60,000 nt of DNA, taken from assembly GCF_963678635.1 (NCBI RefSeq), contig NC_087067.1:52384233-52444232 (forward strand), read 5' to 3'. The position numbers and the translations under genes are program-made. The notes beneath the pieces were generated by a model, which saw only the letters and a list, made by a program, of their open reading frames with translations, had not been told where the DNA came from and did no database searches. Within the stretch, counting starts at the first letter, position 1; every line of letters starts with the position of its first letter. The DNA comes from Symsagittifera roscoffensis (taxonomy: Eukaryota; Xenacoelomorpha; Acoela; Convolutidae). Below, in pieces: positions 19,187 through 29,867 of this stretch.

Positions 19187-19830
19187 TTATTGACATATGA
19201 GTGAAAACGAGGGGATAGTATCCAAGACGTCTCCCACATGATTTAGAGAAGTACGTGTGCATTTGCCAGATTTGATGAACTTGCAGAAAAAAATTGTTTC
19301 GAGGAATAATGGTTCTTGGTTTTGCAATTTTCCTCCGCGTCGCATTGTTCTACTTTGAAACCCTTTTTTGGAATGTTGATTTGATGTTTCGTGAGCTTCG
19401 CTCATACGTTCCCAGGGACTTTGTAAAAACATACTTAGCACAAGCTTTAGCATTTGGACGAAGTTTAGTTTGATGGATGTCATAACTTGTTCTCAAATCT
19501 GAGCACCGAGACTTCACTGTAGTTTTCAGCCCCACGTCTCGTAACCGAAGTTTTAAAATTTCACCTTGCACCAGTTATTTTTATCCATCTGTTCAACTTG
19601 TTTCTCAAACGTTCACAAGCGTCCTTGATGATGATGCATCCGAAGGTATTTGCGGAGAATTTTGAAATAGGGCTCCGATAGAGGGCTTGCAACACCCTTA
19701 TAGACCTAATGTACGTGTATGTCTTTTCAAATTTTCCATACTCTTTCGAAGAGAATTTCAATTTTGTTGATAATTTTCTTCATTTCTTTCTTGTCAGCAA
19801 TCACAGTCAGTGCACAGTCTACAGAAAGAT
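19187..19830 (-). pseudogene. Decayed coding block, unknown product
   Basis: Three overlapping minus-strand open segments (19761-19561, 19571-19350, 19483-19187) change frame in a way expected of a single coding sequence with indels. Local texture is protein-like (SSKEYGKFEKTYTYIRS; TTVKSRCSDLRTSYDIHQTK; RMSEAHETSNQHSKKGFQS). A Lys/Glu-rich helix (TVIADKKEMKKIINKIEI) precedes it at about 19805-19750. It probably continues the block at 19937-20338. Confidence 0.3.
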
Positions 19831-19936
19831 AGAATGCACCCAATCGGCCCGCTTTGTCTGTTCATCCTTTTGAAACCAGAATGAAAAAAAATATTGCCTT
19901 TTGGTTCCCTCACTGGTCAGATGTTACTTCAAAGCA

Positions 19937-20338
19937 TTAAATGGCAAATTTTTCGTAAAGATGCATAGCATCAGTAATTTTTCCTGTCGTTTTCAGTAGA
20001 TCCATATCAAACCATCGAGCAATCATGTGGGTGGCATCCAGAGAAAACGCATCGAATTCTTTGATAGCGACCATTGCAATCTGGGATAATTCTTTTTGAA
20101 GTAGAATATCGAATTCAGCTTATTTACCAGTCTCTGGCTCGTAATTAAGTGAAAATTTTTTTTCTAGTGTCAGCTGAAAAATAAAGTGAGAGCGACGAGA
20201 CTGTATCAGATGACTGCTCATTAGAGACACAAACAACGAGCTGCAAAACGAGCTGCGTTGCTCCTTGTTGTCTTCAGAAGTTTGTTTGATTGTACAATCA
20301 GCCAGACTCTTGGTGACTGCAGTGGTGGGACCAACGTT
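19937..20338 (-). pseudogene. Coding-like block with one TAA
   Basis: The minus strand is open for about 130 codons from 20338 to a TAA at 19937-19939, interrupted only by a TAA at 20120-20122. The reading has strong protein texture: ADCTIKQTSEDNKEQRSS, then EFDILLQKELSQIAMVAIKE and FSLDATHMIARWFDMDLLK. A ttttatttttcag acceptor-like site lies inside the first half, and a donor-like gtaaata sits at the TAA, so an intron is possible. The product is not recognised. Confidence 0.4.
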
Positions 20339-20936
20339 CTACTCCATAGCACTTCTCCTGTTTTTCAATGAACGCTGAAATAATCGTCAAAATTAGGAAA
20401 AAAACATATCCATCAAATCCAAAAAACAACAAGATTGAACTCAGTTATTGAAAAAGGGTTGAAAACAGGATTATGGCATGAAAACAGACATGGGCAGATG
20501 CATTTTGCATTTGAACACATTTCATTGTCCTCAGTGAATTCTGCTTTTATGACGCTCAGCTAACTGGTACAAAAGAACTCGTTCAATCCAAATGCTGAGA
20601 AAATCAATCAAAGAGTCGCTTTCATGAACTAGACTTCTTCTCAGTGTTTTGAGCCTTGGTTGTGAAATCCACGGTTATAAAATAACTATTAGAACTTATT
20701 TTCCACACTGGTTTTTGTCCTTAAGCGGTAACAACTTGCGATTGAATCGTTAGTTTTACTATTGGACAAAATAACTGCGTTGCCTCAATTAATTATAGAG
20801 CAAAAAAAATCAAGCATTCTCTAAGTAGAATTCAAAAAAACGATACCAAGATCAATAATCCTAAGATATAATTTTTTAAACTCATAAGATATAACATATC
20901 TAATCAAAATTGACTTACCTGCGAAATAAACAACAA

Positions 20937-21172
20937 TCAGAGTCTATTGTCAATAACGACATCGAGGAGCATGAACGCAAACCTGGTAACCTCCACCTTC
21001 CCAATCTCCCAGCGATCTCCAGAGATATCCACGCGTAATACTTGAAATTCTGTGGATTTCAGCGAAAAAAACGCAACTGGTTTGACGCAAGAAAATAGGT
21101 CTCTTCTAAATGCAGGTGATTTTTTCTCGAGCTTACAAATGGTCGTAAGACGAGCCACTGTTTCGGTGGTAT
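20937..21172 (-). CDS. Exon-like segment inside the truncated foldback copy
   Basis: Preceded by a strong acceptor (tttcttctcctag, AG at 21173-21174) and open to a TGA at 20937. It encodes TTETVARLTTICKLEKKSPA, then SLKSTEFQVLRVDISGDRWE, ending LLDVVIDNRL. The first 190 bp are duplicated, inverted, at 23826-24021 inside the second foldback copy, where the poly-T run is one base longer and the frame is broken. The element boundary in that copy falls within the exon, so the fuller version here may be the source. Product unknown. Confidence 0.4.
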
Positions 21173-22523
21173 CTAGGAGAAGAAACAAATGAGTAAAAAA
21201 CCCCTGATTCAAAAATAAGCGAGTAAAAATAAACAGATCAAAAAAGTAAATCTACAGCTTTTGCGAACGCTTTTACTGCGTCTTGTTCTCTTGGAGTTCT
21301 ATTTAGCCACGTCCATTAGTCGTTGGAGGCTAATTCTGTGGACTCGAACATGAACAGAATTTATCGCCAAAATTTTTGGGATCTTTTTGGAGTGCGCTAG
21401 TTCTGTTTTGTCGCCAGTGCTCCTTGTCGAGTAAATTTGCGCGAATCATTCGCCTTGAAAACCGAACATAATGCTGGCTGTATAAGAATGCGGTTGCTGA
21501 TCGTCAGGGTGGTTTTAAAATGCTGGAAGAGCTAATGATTGTGAGGTTTCGGATGATCTTGATGTCGGGGTTTCCAAAGATCCTGTAAATGATGGGGTTT
21601 TTTATGGTTCTGAGGTTGCTGATGGTCAAGCTCGAGGCTTCTGATAGTTTATAATACTTTGAGGTATTTATATTTATTCGGGTAGCATTGATTTTGAAAA
21701 AATTTTTTCTCATTCGACGGCCATTCCTCAAAACCAGTTAGAATTAACATATCCGCATTTTTTGCTGGTACTGCAATCAAAAAATTATTTTGTTTGAAGC
21801 ATTTTCACAATCTCCTATATAATTCCTCCTATAATTTTTGAAACTAGTCCTTGCACTGTACGATTTTTGTTTGCCATTTTTTTCCTGCTGTTTAGCTAAG
21901 AGTATTGGCATCAACAAATCTTCTATTCTTATCTGATTCTATTGAATACCAACTCCACAATTGTTGCGCCATTCTTTTCTTGGTCATCGGAGAGTCGTAT
22001 GTCGGTTTGAGACAATTTGCATGCCAGTTTGTATGTTTCTTCAGCCTTCTTGTTTTGCTGATTAATTGATTTTCAAGATTTAAATTTCAGAAACCGTTAT
22101 TTATTATCATACGCTTCTCAAAAGTTTATATATGTTGATGCTGCCTATCTGAATAGTGACGAAGATCAGGGGTTGGGTGGAAAATGGAAAAAATGAAATG
22201 ATGCAGTTATATAGCCCAATATCTTGCTCAATCAAAAAAAATTCAGGGTAAATCTTACCGTGTAAAAAGAAGAAAATTTCAAAGAATCTTTTTTTTTGCT
22301 TTTCTTATGATTCTGGTTAAAATTTGGGATCATTAGGCTGTTTGTAGTGTTGCTTTCCAAAGAATTAGAGAAAAAAAATAATGTTTAATTAAAAAATTGA
22401 CTTACAATTCAAAAAAGTTCTGCTTTTTGATGCATCCCTCGGCAGATTAAAATCAAAAAATTTTAGTATTCCTCTCAAACCTGAATTAATCCTAAATTTT
22501 TGAACTTAAATTTGTCTATCAAA
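20981..22523. mobile_element. Foldback element, truncated copy 1
   Basis: This segment is the reverse complement of 22529 to about 24021, with indels. It includes one TIR (about 22150-22523) and the internal region, but the other TIR is missing: similarity stops at about 20981, inside the exon-like segment. Inside it, a plus-strand frame at 21330-21535 matches the intact frame on the minus strand at 23466-23678 but carries TAG where that copy has CAG. Confidence 0.75.
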
Positions 22524-22528
22524 GGGAG

Positions 22529-24411
22529 TTTTGATAGACAAATTTAAGTTCAAAAAATTAGGATTGATTTAGGTTTGAGAGGAATCCTGAAACTTTTTGA
22601 TTTTAATCTGCCGAGGGATGCATCAAAAAGCGGAACTTTTTTGAATTCTAAGTCAATTGTTTTATTTAAACATTATTTTTTTTAATTCTTTGGAAAGCAA
22701 CACTACAAATAGCCTAAAGATCCCAAATTTTAACCAGAATCATAAGAAAAGCAAAAAAAGTTCCTTTGGGCTTTATAACTACATAAAACCCGCATCATTT
22801 CATTTTTTCCATTTTCCGCCCAACCCCTGATCTTCGTCACTATTCAGATAGGCAGCATTAATATATATAAACTTTTGAGAAGCGTATGATAATAACGGTT
22901 TCTGAAATTTAAATCTTGATAATCAATTAATCAGCGTAAAAAGAAGACTGAAAAAACATACAAACTGGCATGCAAATTGTCTCAAACCGACATACGACTC
23001 TCCGATGACCAAGAAAAGAATGGCGCAACAATTGTGGAGTTGGTATTCAATAGAATCAGATAAAAATAGAGATTTGTAGATGCCAAAACTCTTAGCTAAA
23101 CAGCAGGAAAAAAATGGCAACCATAAATCGTACAGTGCAAGGACTAGTTTCAGAAATTATTGGAGGAATTATATAGGAGATTGTGAAATTGCTTCAAACA
23201 AAATAATCTTTTGATTGCAGTACCAGCAAAAAATGCGGATATGTTAATTCTAACTGGTTTTGAGGAATGGCCGTCGAATGAGAAAAAAAGAAGACTGGTC
23301 AAAAATTGTTTCAAAAACAATGCTACCCGAATAGATACTCAAAGTATTATAAACTATCAGGATCCTCGAGCTTGACCATCAGCAACCTCAGAACCATAAG
23401 AAACCCCATCATTTACAGGATCATTGGAAGTCCCGACATCAAGATCATCCGAAACCTCACAATCATTAGCTCTTCCAGCACCTTAAAACAACCCTGACGA
23501 TCAGCAACCGCATTCTTATACAGCCTTCATAATTTTCAGTTTTCAAGGCGAATGATTCGCGCAAGTTTACTCGAAAGAGAGCACTGGCGACAAAACAGAA
23601 CTGGCGCACTCCAAAAAGATCCCAAAAATTTTGGCGCCAAATTCTGTTCATGTTCGAGTCCAAAGAATTGGCCTCCAACGACTAATGGACGTGGCTAAAT
23701 AGAACTCCAAGGGAACAAGACGCAGTAAAAGCGTTCGCAAAAGCTGTAGGTTTACTTTTTTGATCTGTTTATTTATACTCGCTTAATTTTGAATCAGGGG
23801 TTTTTTACTCATTTGTTTCTTCTCTCAGATACCACCGAAACAGTGGCTCGTCTTATGACCTTTTGTAAGCTCGAGAAAACATCATCTGGATTTAAAAGAG
23901 ACCTATTTTCTTGCGTCAAACCAGTTGCGTTTTTTTTCGCTGAAATCCACACAGTTTCAGGTATTACGCGTGGATATCTCTGGAGATCGCTGGGAGATTG
24001 GGAAGGTGAAGGTTATCAGGTTTCTGAATAGTGACGAAGATCAGGGGTTGGGCGGAAAATGGAAAAAATGAAATGATGCGGGTCTTTATTTAGTTATATA
24101 GCCCAATATCTTGCTCAATCAAAAAAAATTCAGGGTAAAACTTACCGTATAAAAAGAAGAAAATTTCAAAGGATCTTTTTTTTTGCTTTTCTTATGATTC
24201 TGGTTGAAATTTGGGATCATTAGGCTGTTTGTAGTGTTGCTTTCCAAAGAATTACAGAAACAAAATAAGGTTTAATAAAAAAAATTGACTCAGAATTCAA
24301 AAAAGTTCTGCTTTTTGATGCATCCCTCGGCAGATGAAAATCAAAAAGTTTAAGGATTCCTCTCAAACCTAAATCAATCCTAAATGTTTGAACTTAAATT
24401 TGTCTATCAAA
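22529..24411. mobile_element. Foldback element, complete copy 2
   Basis: About 1.88 kb. Left TIR is 22529 to about 22846 and right TIR about 24026-24411; their ends are ttttgatagacaaatttaag and its complement (cttaaatttgtctatcaaa). The 5-bp word gggag flanks both sides (22524-22528 and 24412-24416), consistent with a target-site duplication. The internal region has no recognised transposase; it carries a truncated exon copy, short open frames and an imperfect repeat at 23360-23490. It is probably a non-autonomous DNA element that has picked up host sequence. Confidence 0.75.
23466..23678 (-). CDS. Small open frame in foldback element
   Basis: 70 codons on the minus strand (NMNRIWRQNFWDLFGVRQFC, then NLRESFALKTENYEGCIRMR). 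The inverted copy at about 21330-21535 keeps the same protein with a few substitutions but has TAG for the Gln after LFGVR. A second frame over the same DNA is also open, so coding status is uncertain. Confidence 0.25.
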   Translation of the reverse strand: MEANSLDSNMNRIWRQNFWDLFGVRQFCFVASALFRVNLRESFALKTENYEGCIRMRLLIVRVVLRCWKS

Positions 24412-24417
24412 GGGAGT

Positions 24418-24910
24418 TTGTCATAACTATCCCCCGTACAAGTCATGAGCATTTTGTTATAAGCTATCCCCTTGCCACAAAAAAAACTTACCTCTGAAAT
24501 ACTTACAATTTGTTCAAGTTCAAATCACAAAGATATCGTTTCAGTTCAAATTTCAATCGCTGACTCCGTTCTGAATTCAATTGACACATGTAATGGGACC
24601 GTTTAGTCTATCGCTCATCTCAAATGCTGCCGCTTATCTGCACATGAAAGCTAACATTAGCTGTACAATTCCCCTCCCCCAAGTCGAATTACAGAAGATT
24701 AAAAACGTTTTTTTTTTTCAGATATACTTAAAATCAATTTTCAGATAAATATTTGAATAAAATTCCTAATGCAAGTTCTAAAGAAAGTTAGTGATAGGAA
24801 AGATTCAAAAGGTGGTCCTATGGTAGCTCACTTAGGGGGAGCGATTAGAAGTCAGTTGATTCTACATAAGTTCAAATTTTTTCAATCTAAATCTTATATA
24901 AATTTTTCAG
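24418..24910. other. No gene seen
   Basis: AT-rich sequence between the foldback element and the next exon-like segment. It contains a pyrimidine-rich tract leading to the acceptor at 24910 and no convincing open frame. Confidence 0.4.
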
Positions 24911-24966
24911 ATCTGATATGATTTCAATTACCCATCGATCTAATATGACTGCCTTTGACTACAAAG
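24911..24966 (+). CDS. Small exon-like segment with consensus splice sites
   Basis: The segment lies between aaatttttcag and ACAAAG|GTAAGT, both excellent matches to animal splice consensus. It is 56 nt long and contains ATGACTGCC, which could be a start codon (MTAFDYK). Simple joining to the segment at 25061 does not keep an open frame, so either an exon is missing or this is a 5' UTR exon. Product unknown. Confidence 0.35.
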
Positions 24967-25060
24967 GTAAGTTGACATTATGCTTAATCAATTTTCTTTA
25001 AATGTAAGTTTTTCATACAGTTTTCTGAAGATTTTCAAGATAAGGTAAAAAAAATTTCAG

Positions 25061-25228
25061 TTAAACTCTTATGAAATAATTGCAAGTGACAAAAGAGGAA
25101 CAAAATCAAAGATTACTGAGGAAGCACTAAAAGCTATAAATTTAAAAAGGCGCAGTTCACCCGAGAGTTTGGCCAATAAGTCTTATAGAGGATTTTTATG
25201 GGCGTTATTGGTACCTCAGATGATTTAA
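25061..25228 (+). CDS. Exon-like segment, basic protein, unknown
   Basis: It follows gtaaaaaaaatttcag and is open for 55 codons to a TAA at 25226-25228. The translation has good texture (SYEIIASDKRGTKSKITEE, then LKRRSSPESLANKSYRGFLW). A separate upstream acceptor (tttttcatacag) could add 24 nt. No domain recognised. Confidence 0.35.
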   Translation, partial: LNSYEIIASDKRGTKSKITEEALKAINLKRRSSPESLANKSYRGFLWALLVPQMI

Positions 25229-25244
25229 TGCGAGGATCTTTGTC

Positions 25245-25509
25245 TCATTGCTTTGACTTCAGGGATGCTTTGGCTACTCTGACGGATGTACTGATTGGAC
25301 AGTGTCGGAACCGATCCCAGACATTATTACGAGTATATTGAGCCATACGCGCGAACCACTTTTTCTTTTTCTCCGCATTGACATCACAGTTATTACAAAA
25401 GATTGTAATTGGAAATTTTGATTGCTTTAGCGGAATACCCTTTGCTTTTGTTTTGTGCTTTACTTTCACTTTATGCCGTCCATCTAAAATGTTTGTCAGG
25501 TCTGTTGCT
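25245..25509 (-). pseudogene. Fragment resembling an SF3 helicase C-motif region
   Basis: A minus-strand segment after an acceptor-like ttttttattctag is open for 87 codons to a TGA at 25245. It contains a DLTNILDGRHKVKVKHKTK segment followed by KFPITIFCNN. In superfamily 3 helicases (parvovirus-like and papillomavirus-like replication proteins) a comparable L-DG...V..K.K segment precedes the hydrophobic motif C that ends in Asn. Walker A and B are absent, so at most this is the C-terminal part of a helicase domain. It may come from an endogenised viral or transposon sequence. Moderately uncertain. Confidence 0.35.
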
Positions 25510-26059
25510 CTAGAATAAAAAATTTGGTTATAATGTCAGGGTAAGGCGGTTCGAATCCATGTCAGTTTCATCTCTTTTTAACACTCAAAACTATCGTGTC
25601 CTAAAAACATGTTTTTAAATTGTAATCCCAAAACATTTATTTCTAATTTGACACCCCAAAATTTGACACACAAAATCTTATAAGACTGGTTTTCACTTTT
25701 TACTATCCCAGTGCCGAACGTTAAAACAGTTATTCTTATGCAAAATAAAGTTTATCGGCAAAACTGACTCAACATTATACAAGAAAACTGAGAAATGAAA
25801 AAATAATCATAAAAATTTTCATAAATTAGTCGATACCGGTTTCACATCCAAAAGAAGTTTCTTCACAATTTTGATCTGGTAATGCTTCAAGACTTAATCC
25901 TGGTTTCAGTGGTTATGAATTTTGTTTTTAATTCCACAGAGTGTTCATTTTGATCAATTTCAGCTTGGGAATTGACCTGTGGATTTCACGAGCACTTTTT
26001 TAAAAATAATTTTTTTTTCTCTTTGGAATGCGGCTAACACTTCCTGTAAAAGCAGCAAC
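25510..26059. other. No gene seen
   Basis: Short frames only. The sequence around 25545-25560 (gttcgaatcc) looks like an isolated B-box but has no tRNA fold around it. Confidence 0.35.
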
Positions 26060-26221
26060 ATGGTCCGCCATTTTGCTGAAATCCGATGCCAGAGGAGGGA
26101 CGCGAGGCTGAACAAGCCGATCTGCATGTTTTGTGACCAGGAGGGATTCATGGACTGCTACAGAACTGCAGAGCATGTGATGTGGTCCGCATGCCGGGAG
26201 ATTATTCTTGCCAATCGATGA
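26060..26221 (+). CDS. Small Cys/His open frame
   Basis: An ATG at 26060 opens 53 codons to a TGA at 26219-26221. The region is more GC-rich than its flanks. The C-terminal half has CMFCDQEGFMDC and AEHVMWSAC, a C-x2-C...H-x5-C pattern that recalls the terminal zinc knuckle of non-LTR retrotransposon ORF2 proteins, although the spacing is longer than usual. It could be a retroelement relic or a host exon. Confidence 0.3.
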   Translation: MVRHFAEIRCQRRDARLNKPICMFCDQEGFMDCYRTAEHVMWSACREIILANR

Positions 26222-26496
26222 TCTCGGCAAAAAATAAAACGAAAACCGGTCACTCCCACTATAAAATTATGACATCATGCGAGATAGATATGAGGTGTGC
26301 CAAATACCATTCCGAGCGAAGAGAAATATGACAAACTTGAGCTGCGCGAATAAAATCGACGATGATTTAGTGAGTTAAGATTTGTGCATTTTTAATTGAG
26401 AAAGGAACTCATAGATCTAAATGTTTTTTGCTATCAACAAAGAAAAAGTCATGATTTCTAATCTTATTCAATTTAGTTTAGCCTACGCTAATTCAG

Positions 26497-26741
26497 TCTA
26501 CGCCGCGCCTCTAGACCGAAAAAGGACAGCGACGACGAAATAGACGCCGAGACGGACTATTATATGAAATGCATCCGGAACCACCAGGGAAAATCAGGAG
26601 CCGGTCACAGACGAGCCGGATGCGTCGACCCGATGCAAGCAGGAACCAAACGATGCACAAATGACAACTTTGGCAGCACCAATGGCTAATCTGCGCAACA
26701 AGGAACTGGAGGACAAACCCGTAGCGACGTCTCAATTTTAA
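26497..26741 (+). pseudogene. Acidic coding relic with frame change
   Basis: After an acceptor-like gctaattcag the plus frame reads PKKDSDDEIDAETDYYMKC. A second frame, open from 26571 to a TAA at 26739-26741, reads ENQEPVTDEPDASTRCKQEP, then PMANLRNKELEDKPVATSQF. Both are strongly protein-like but in different frames, which suggests an indel around 26570-26590. Unknown product. Confidence 0.35.
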
Positions 26742-26827
26742 ATGAAAAACAAGTCGTAATTGTTTCGGTTTTTTTTCTATGAAAATTTGTCCACCAGCCC
26801 TTAATTGAATAAACATCACTGTTTTAG

Positions 26828-27046
26828 CCCTCCAACTCACTGAATGGCAATAAAATCTGCAAAGGTATTACTCGAGGTAATGTTGGTGGTGCTGGTATTG
26901 TTTGTATTACAGGTAATGCTCCCAAAGTGACCAGTAAGGGCAATGAACAGACCTCGGAAGTCACCGGTCAAAGACCCATTGGTGAGACAGCTGCAGGAAT
27001 TGAGATTGAACCATTTCATGAGATACCGAATGGACCACTTCGTTGA
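26828..27046 (+). CDS. Exon-like segment, Gly/Thr-rich, unknown
   Basis: It follows an acceptor-like acatcactgttttag and is open for 72 codons to a TGA at 27044-27046. The translation includes CKGITRGNVGGAGIVCITGN and GQRPIGETAAGIEIEPFHE. An AATAAA-like word lies just upstream (about 26809), so 26571-26741 and this segment may not belong to one transcript. Product unknown. Confidence 0.35.
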   Translation, partial: PSNSLNGNKICKGITRGNVGGAGIVCITGNAPKVTSKGNEQTSEVTGQRPIGETAAGIEIEPFHEIPNGPLR

Positions 27047-27723
27047 CCACATCCACTTCTTCTCGTAGCAGACTTAGTTTCGTGACTTCCTCTACCAGGC
27101 TCCATTATGCCACTTTAGCTGGTTGACGCCTATCTGAGGACAGATAAGCGACTTTCTGTGCTAGGGACTCAGATAACAGAAGCTCTAAGTTAGAAACGGC
27201 AGAGTTTTGCTGTGGTTTCAGGCAAGTATTGTAGCACGAGTGCCAGTGAGGTTGACATTTTTCATCCAATCGACAATGGCAAACTGAAAGAAAGACTTCC
27301 GCAAGGAATCATCTGAACCTAAAATTTGCTCAAATTCATTATAGAAAATTTTCGATCATCTTTTTTGTATTTTTGTTAAATCATGCCTGCCTCAAGTCTA
27401 AAAGAGTGCGTCCCTGTGGTTGACCTTTTCAGCGGGATCCAGTGAGACTTGTTTATTGGCCAACATTGAGCCTTGTTAGTTCCATCGGCTAAATACATCA
27501 AGGATTTCAAAAGCTAATAATAACAGCGTCCGGGTGGTTGCCGTTTTGACAACCGAACGCATGGGACAATTTTAAATAAAAAATTTTGAAAGAATACCCT
27601 AAGGAACTGAGCGCTGATGGAAGATCTTAACGGAAAAAGTAAAAAAAATTTCAAAGTAATTCGAATCCATTTAGTCACCAAGTCCAATTTTCAAATGATT
27701 TCAACCTCGACCTTTTTGTTCAG
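27047..27723. other. No gene seen
   Basis: Mixed composition, no open frame with coding texture. It ends in a pyrimidine-rich tract (cctttttgttcag) that serves as acceptor for the next segment. Confidence 0.35.
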
Positions 27724-28002
27724 CCGGAGGAGCACATAAGATCAATTGAGCCCGCTGATGTTCAAACTTTGTTCCGAAAAAAGCCGCCAATGTTTTAGGA
27801 CATCATTGATGCTGATGCTTCCTTGTCGGACGCCAAGAAAGTCTCTGTGCCAAAATCAGTCAAGGGTAAATTGGATAATACAGAAGTGTCGACAAAAAAT
27901 TCAAGCTATCTGCTATCATGGCACGCTGGTGCAATAGCACGAGTTGACCAGGACTTCTCCGGCTCATCTGAGATGAACAATTTAGTGAAAGTTAAAACAT
28001 AG
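27724..28002 (+). pseudogene. Exon-like segment with one TAG
   Basis: It begins after cctttttgttcag and is open to a TAG at 28000-28002 except for a TAG at 27796-27798. The texture is strong on both sides: PEEHIRSIEPADVQTLFRKK before, DIIDADASLSDAKKVSVPKS and HAGAIARVDQDFSGSSEMNN after. Unknown family. The next segment at 28068 probably belongs to the same gene. Confidence 0.4.
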
Positions 28003-28067
28003 TTTTGTGTACAACTTTTTTATACGAATTGAAGATATCTATTCTTTTGAGTTCTTTTTTCTTTTAG

Positions 28068-28386
28068 GCTGCAGGATATTTCATCTGAAGTCCTCGTCGG
28101 TCAAAACCAAGCAGAAGTTCATAGAATATCTGTTGCAGCATTCTCTGTGTTGGAAATCGATGTTTTCCGGGGAAGACCCTCTTTATTCCAGCTGGCATGA
28201 TACATACGGTTAAAACACACTCGGAGTCAGTGGTTCTGGTGGTCTGTTACATCCGTCTTCGACGTCCTCTGCTGCCGGCTACCAGAGCTTTCCGACACGA
28301 GCGGAAAGACAAAAAGCCCATCAGCAGCTGGCATTTTGCGTAATGAGCTTATGGTGCATCTGTGGTTAGTATCAAGGTTAAATTGA
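28068..28386 (+). pseudogene. Exon-like segment with one TGA
   Basis: An acceptor (ttctttttt-cttttag) ends at 28067. The frame is open to a TGA at 28384-28386, with one TGA at 28198-28200. It reads LQDISSEVLVGQNQAEVHRI, then FRGRPSLFQLA, and after the stop RLPELSDTSGKTKSPSAAGI. A donor-like CTGTG|GTTAGT is at about 28362. Probably a decayed exon of the gene represented at 27724; product not recognised. Confidence 0.4.
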
Positions 28387-28439
28387 TACAATCTTGCAGA
28401 AGGAATTAAAATAAGCTATTTTTAAAACACCAGAGACAC

Positions 28440-28720
28440 GATACCGCCTCCCGTATGCTGAAATGTTAAACTCTTACCAAAAAATGAGTTTCATTATCCC
28501 GCATATAGAAATACTCAATTCATGCCAAAATTGAGTTTTGTCATCCCAATACTGAAATCCTCATTTCATCCTAAAAACTGAGTTTCTTTTTTTCGTATTC
28601 TGTTAAAATGATTTACTCAATTCATCCAAAAAAAAACCATCCTTGTCATTCCGTATACTAGAATACTCATTTTATTCCAACAACTAAAGATGATCAGTTT
28701 ATTTTCACACTGACAATTCA
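28440..28720. repeat. Degenerate tandem repeat
   Basis: About four imperfect units, each running through a tgaaat-ctcaat/ttcatcc-aaaaa-tgagttt-cat-ccc theme with a period of roughly 60 bp. Non-coding. Confidence 0.6.
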
Positions 28721-29490
28721 ATGATAGTTTTGTGTTTCTTGGTCGCCAACAAAGGAACGGCTAGCGAATAAATTATAGATGGCTCGTCTGTTCCAACACC
28801 ACCGTTGGCCATGCGGAGCATTTTCAGTGAGAGCTTTACCCGCAACAATATCAAATCTTTGCCCAAAATCTGACAACAAGGCCTGAGTTAGATAGCGGGC
28901 GAGTTGAATTTAAACAATCTCATTTCTCTGTCAATTTGTTTTTTCCTCGCTCTTTTGTTGTTTGCTTATAATTTCTTCTTCTAATGTTAAACTTTCCAGA
29001 CAATTTGAAAGAGTTTTTCCTATCAATTGTAGTTTGTCATCCTCATTTTTGTCATGCAGTCTCAATAACTAGCTCAGTTACTAAATTTCAGAAACAATGG
29101 GATTGGTACGTTCACTAGACAAAATTATCCGCAAAGAGATAGCGCAAAAAATGACCACAATTTTGTGCGAAGAGAGCATGATCTCTAAAGAAAACGATGA
29201 GAGGGAGACCAGGCAGAATTTTTGCCTAGAATGTTGGAGAATGGCGGATTGAATGAAGTATCCCAAGTTCCCCTTCTGCAGACATGATCTGGAATCTTTT
29301 ATAGTCCTTTGTTTAACGCTAACTATTGTTTTTGACCTTGTAATTGTAAATTTAACTAAAATTAGGGCTATTTTAACAATACCTCTTTTCCTATTTTGAC
29401 CATTAAGTTGAATCTTACCAATAAAAACAAAAAAAAGCATACATCCCCTTCATGTTTATTAAACATGTTTTAAGTTTGATTTGAAGTTAT
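28721..29490. other. No gene seen
   Basis: No frame with convincing texture. A minus-strand frame at 29081-29440 is long (119 codons) but lacks coding bias, start context or splice support. Confidence 0.35.
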
Positions 29491-29867
29491 TTTGACGACG
29501 ACAAAGGCGATCATTTTATTGCGCAGAAGTCGGTCGATAATGATTTCACGGACGAACAAGGGGAAGTGGAGGTGGTCAATTTGGAAGAGGCAATTGCACA
29601 GAAGAGCCGGCGGTGGCCGAGTTACAGTCGGAAGAGGACGATACGTTATACTTTCGGTCGACGACTCGGTTTCTGACGAAACCGAAACTTGGGCGAGCGG
29701 GTATGCGCGTCGTTGCGCGAGAGGTGCGCCGTTTAGTTTTCGCCGTCAGTCAGCAATCACCAAGGCCAGGCCCGAGGCCGATATTGAAGCCGAAGAAGCG
29801 CAACCTTATCATTGCCGATTGCCGAACTCTTTTCCTGTTAGTTTTAAGTTTCAAAATAAATAACTAA
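29491..29867 (+). pseudogene. GC-rich coding relic with AATAAA
   Basis: A GC-rich island in AT-rich DNA. One plus frame (29491-29676) reads DDDKGDHFIAQKSVDNDFTD, then EVEVVNLEEAIAQKS. A second frame, open to a TAA at 29865-29867, reads AELQSEEDDTLYFRSTTRF and then a basic, Pro-rich end (SPRPGPRPILKPKKRN). An AATAAA is at about 29856. The pattern fits a terminal exon with one or more frameshifts. The product is unknown. Confidence 0.35.

Noticed and set aside
24911-25060. A 16-nt intron (gtaaaaaaaatttcag) between two exon pieces
   Set aside because: It is too short for animal splicing; more likely only the second AG is used.
29081-29440. 119-codon minus-strand frame
   Set aside because: No splice signals, start context, or coding texture; it is adjacent to but does not match the 29.5-kb relic.
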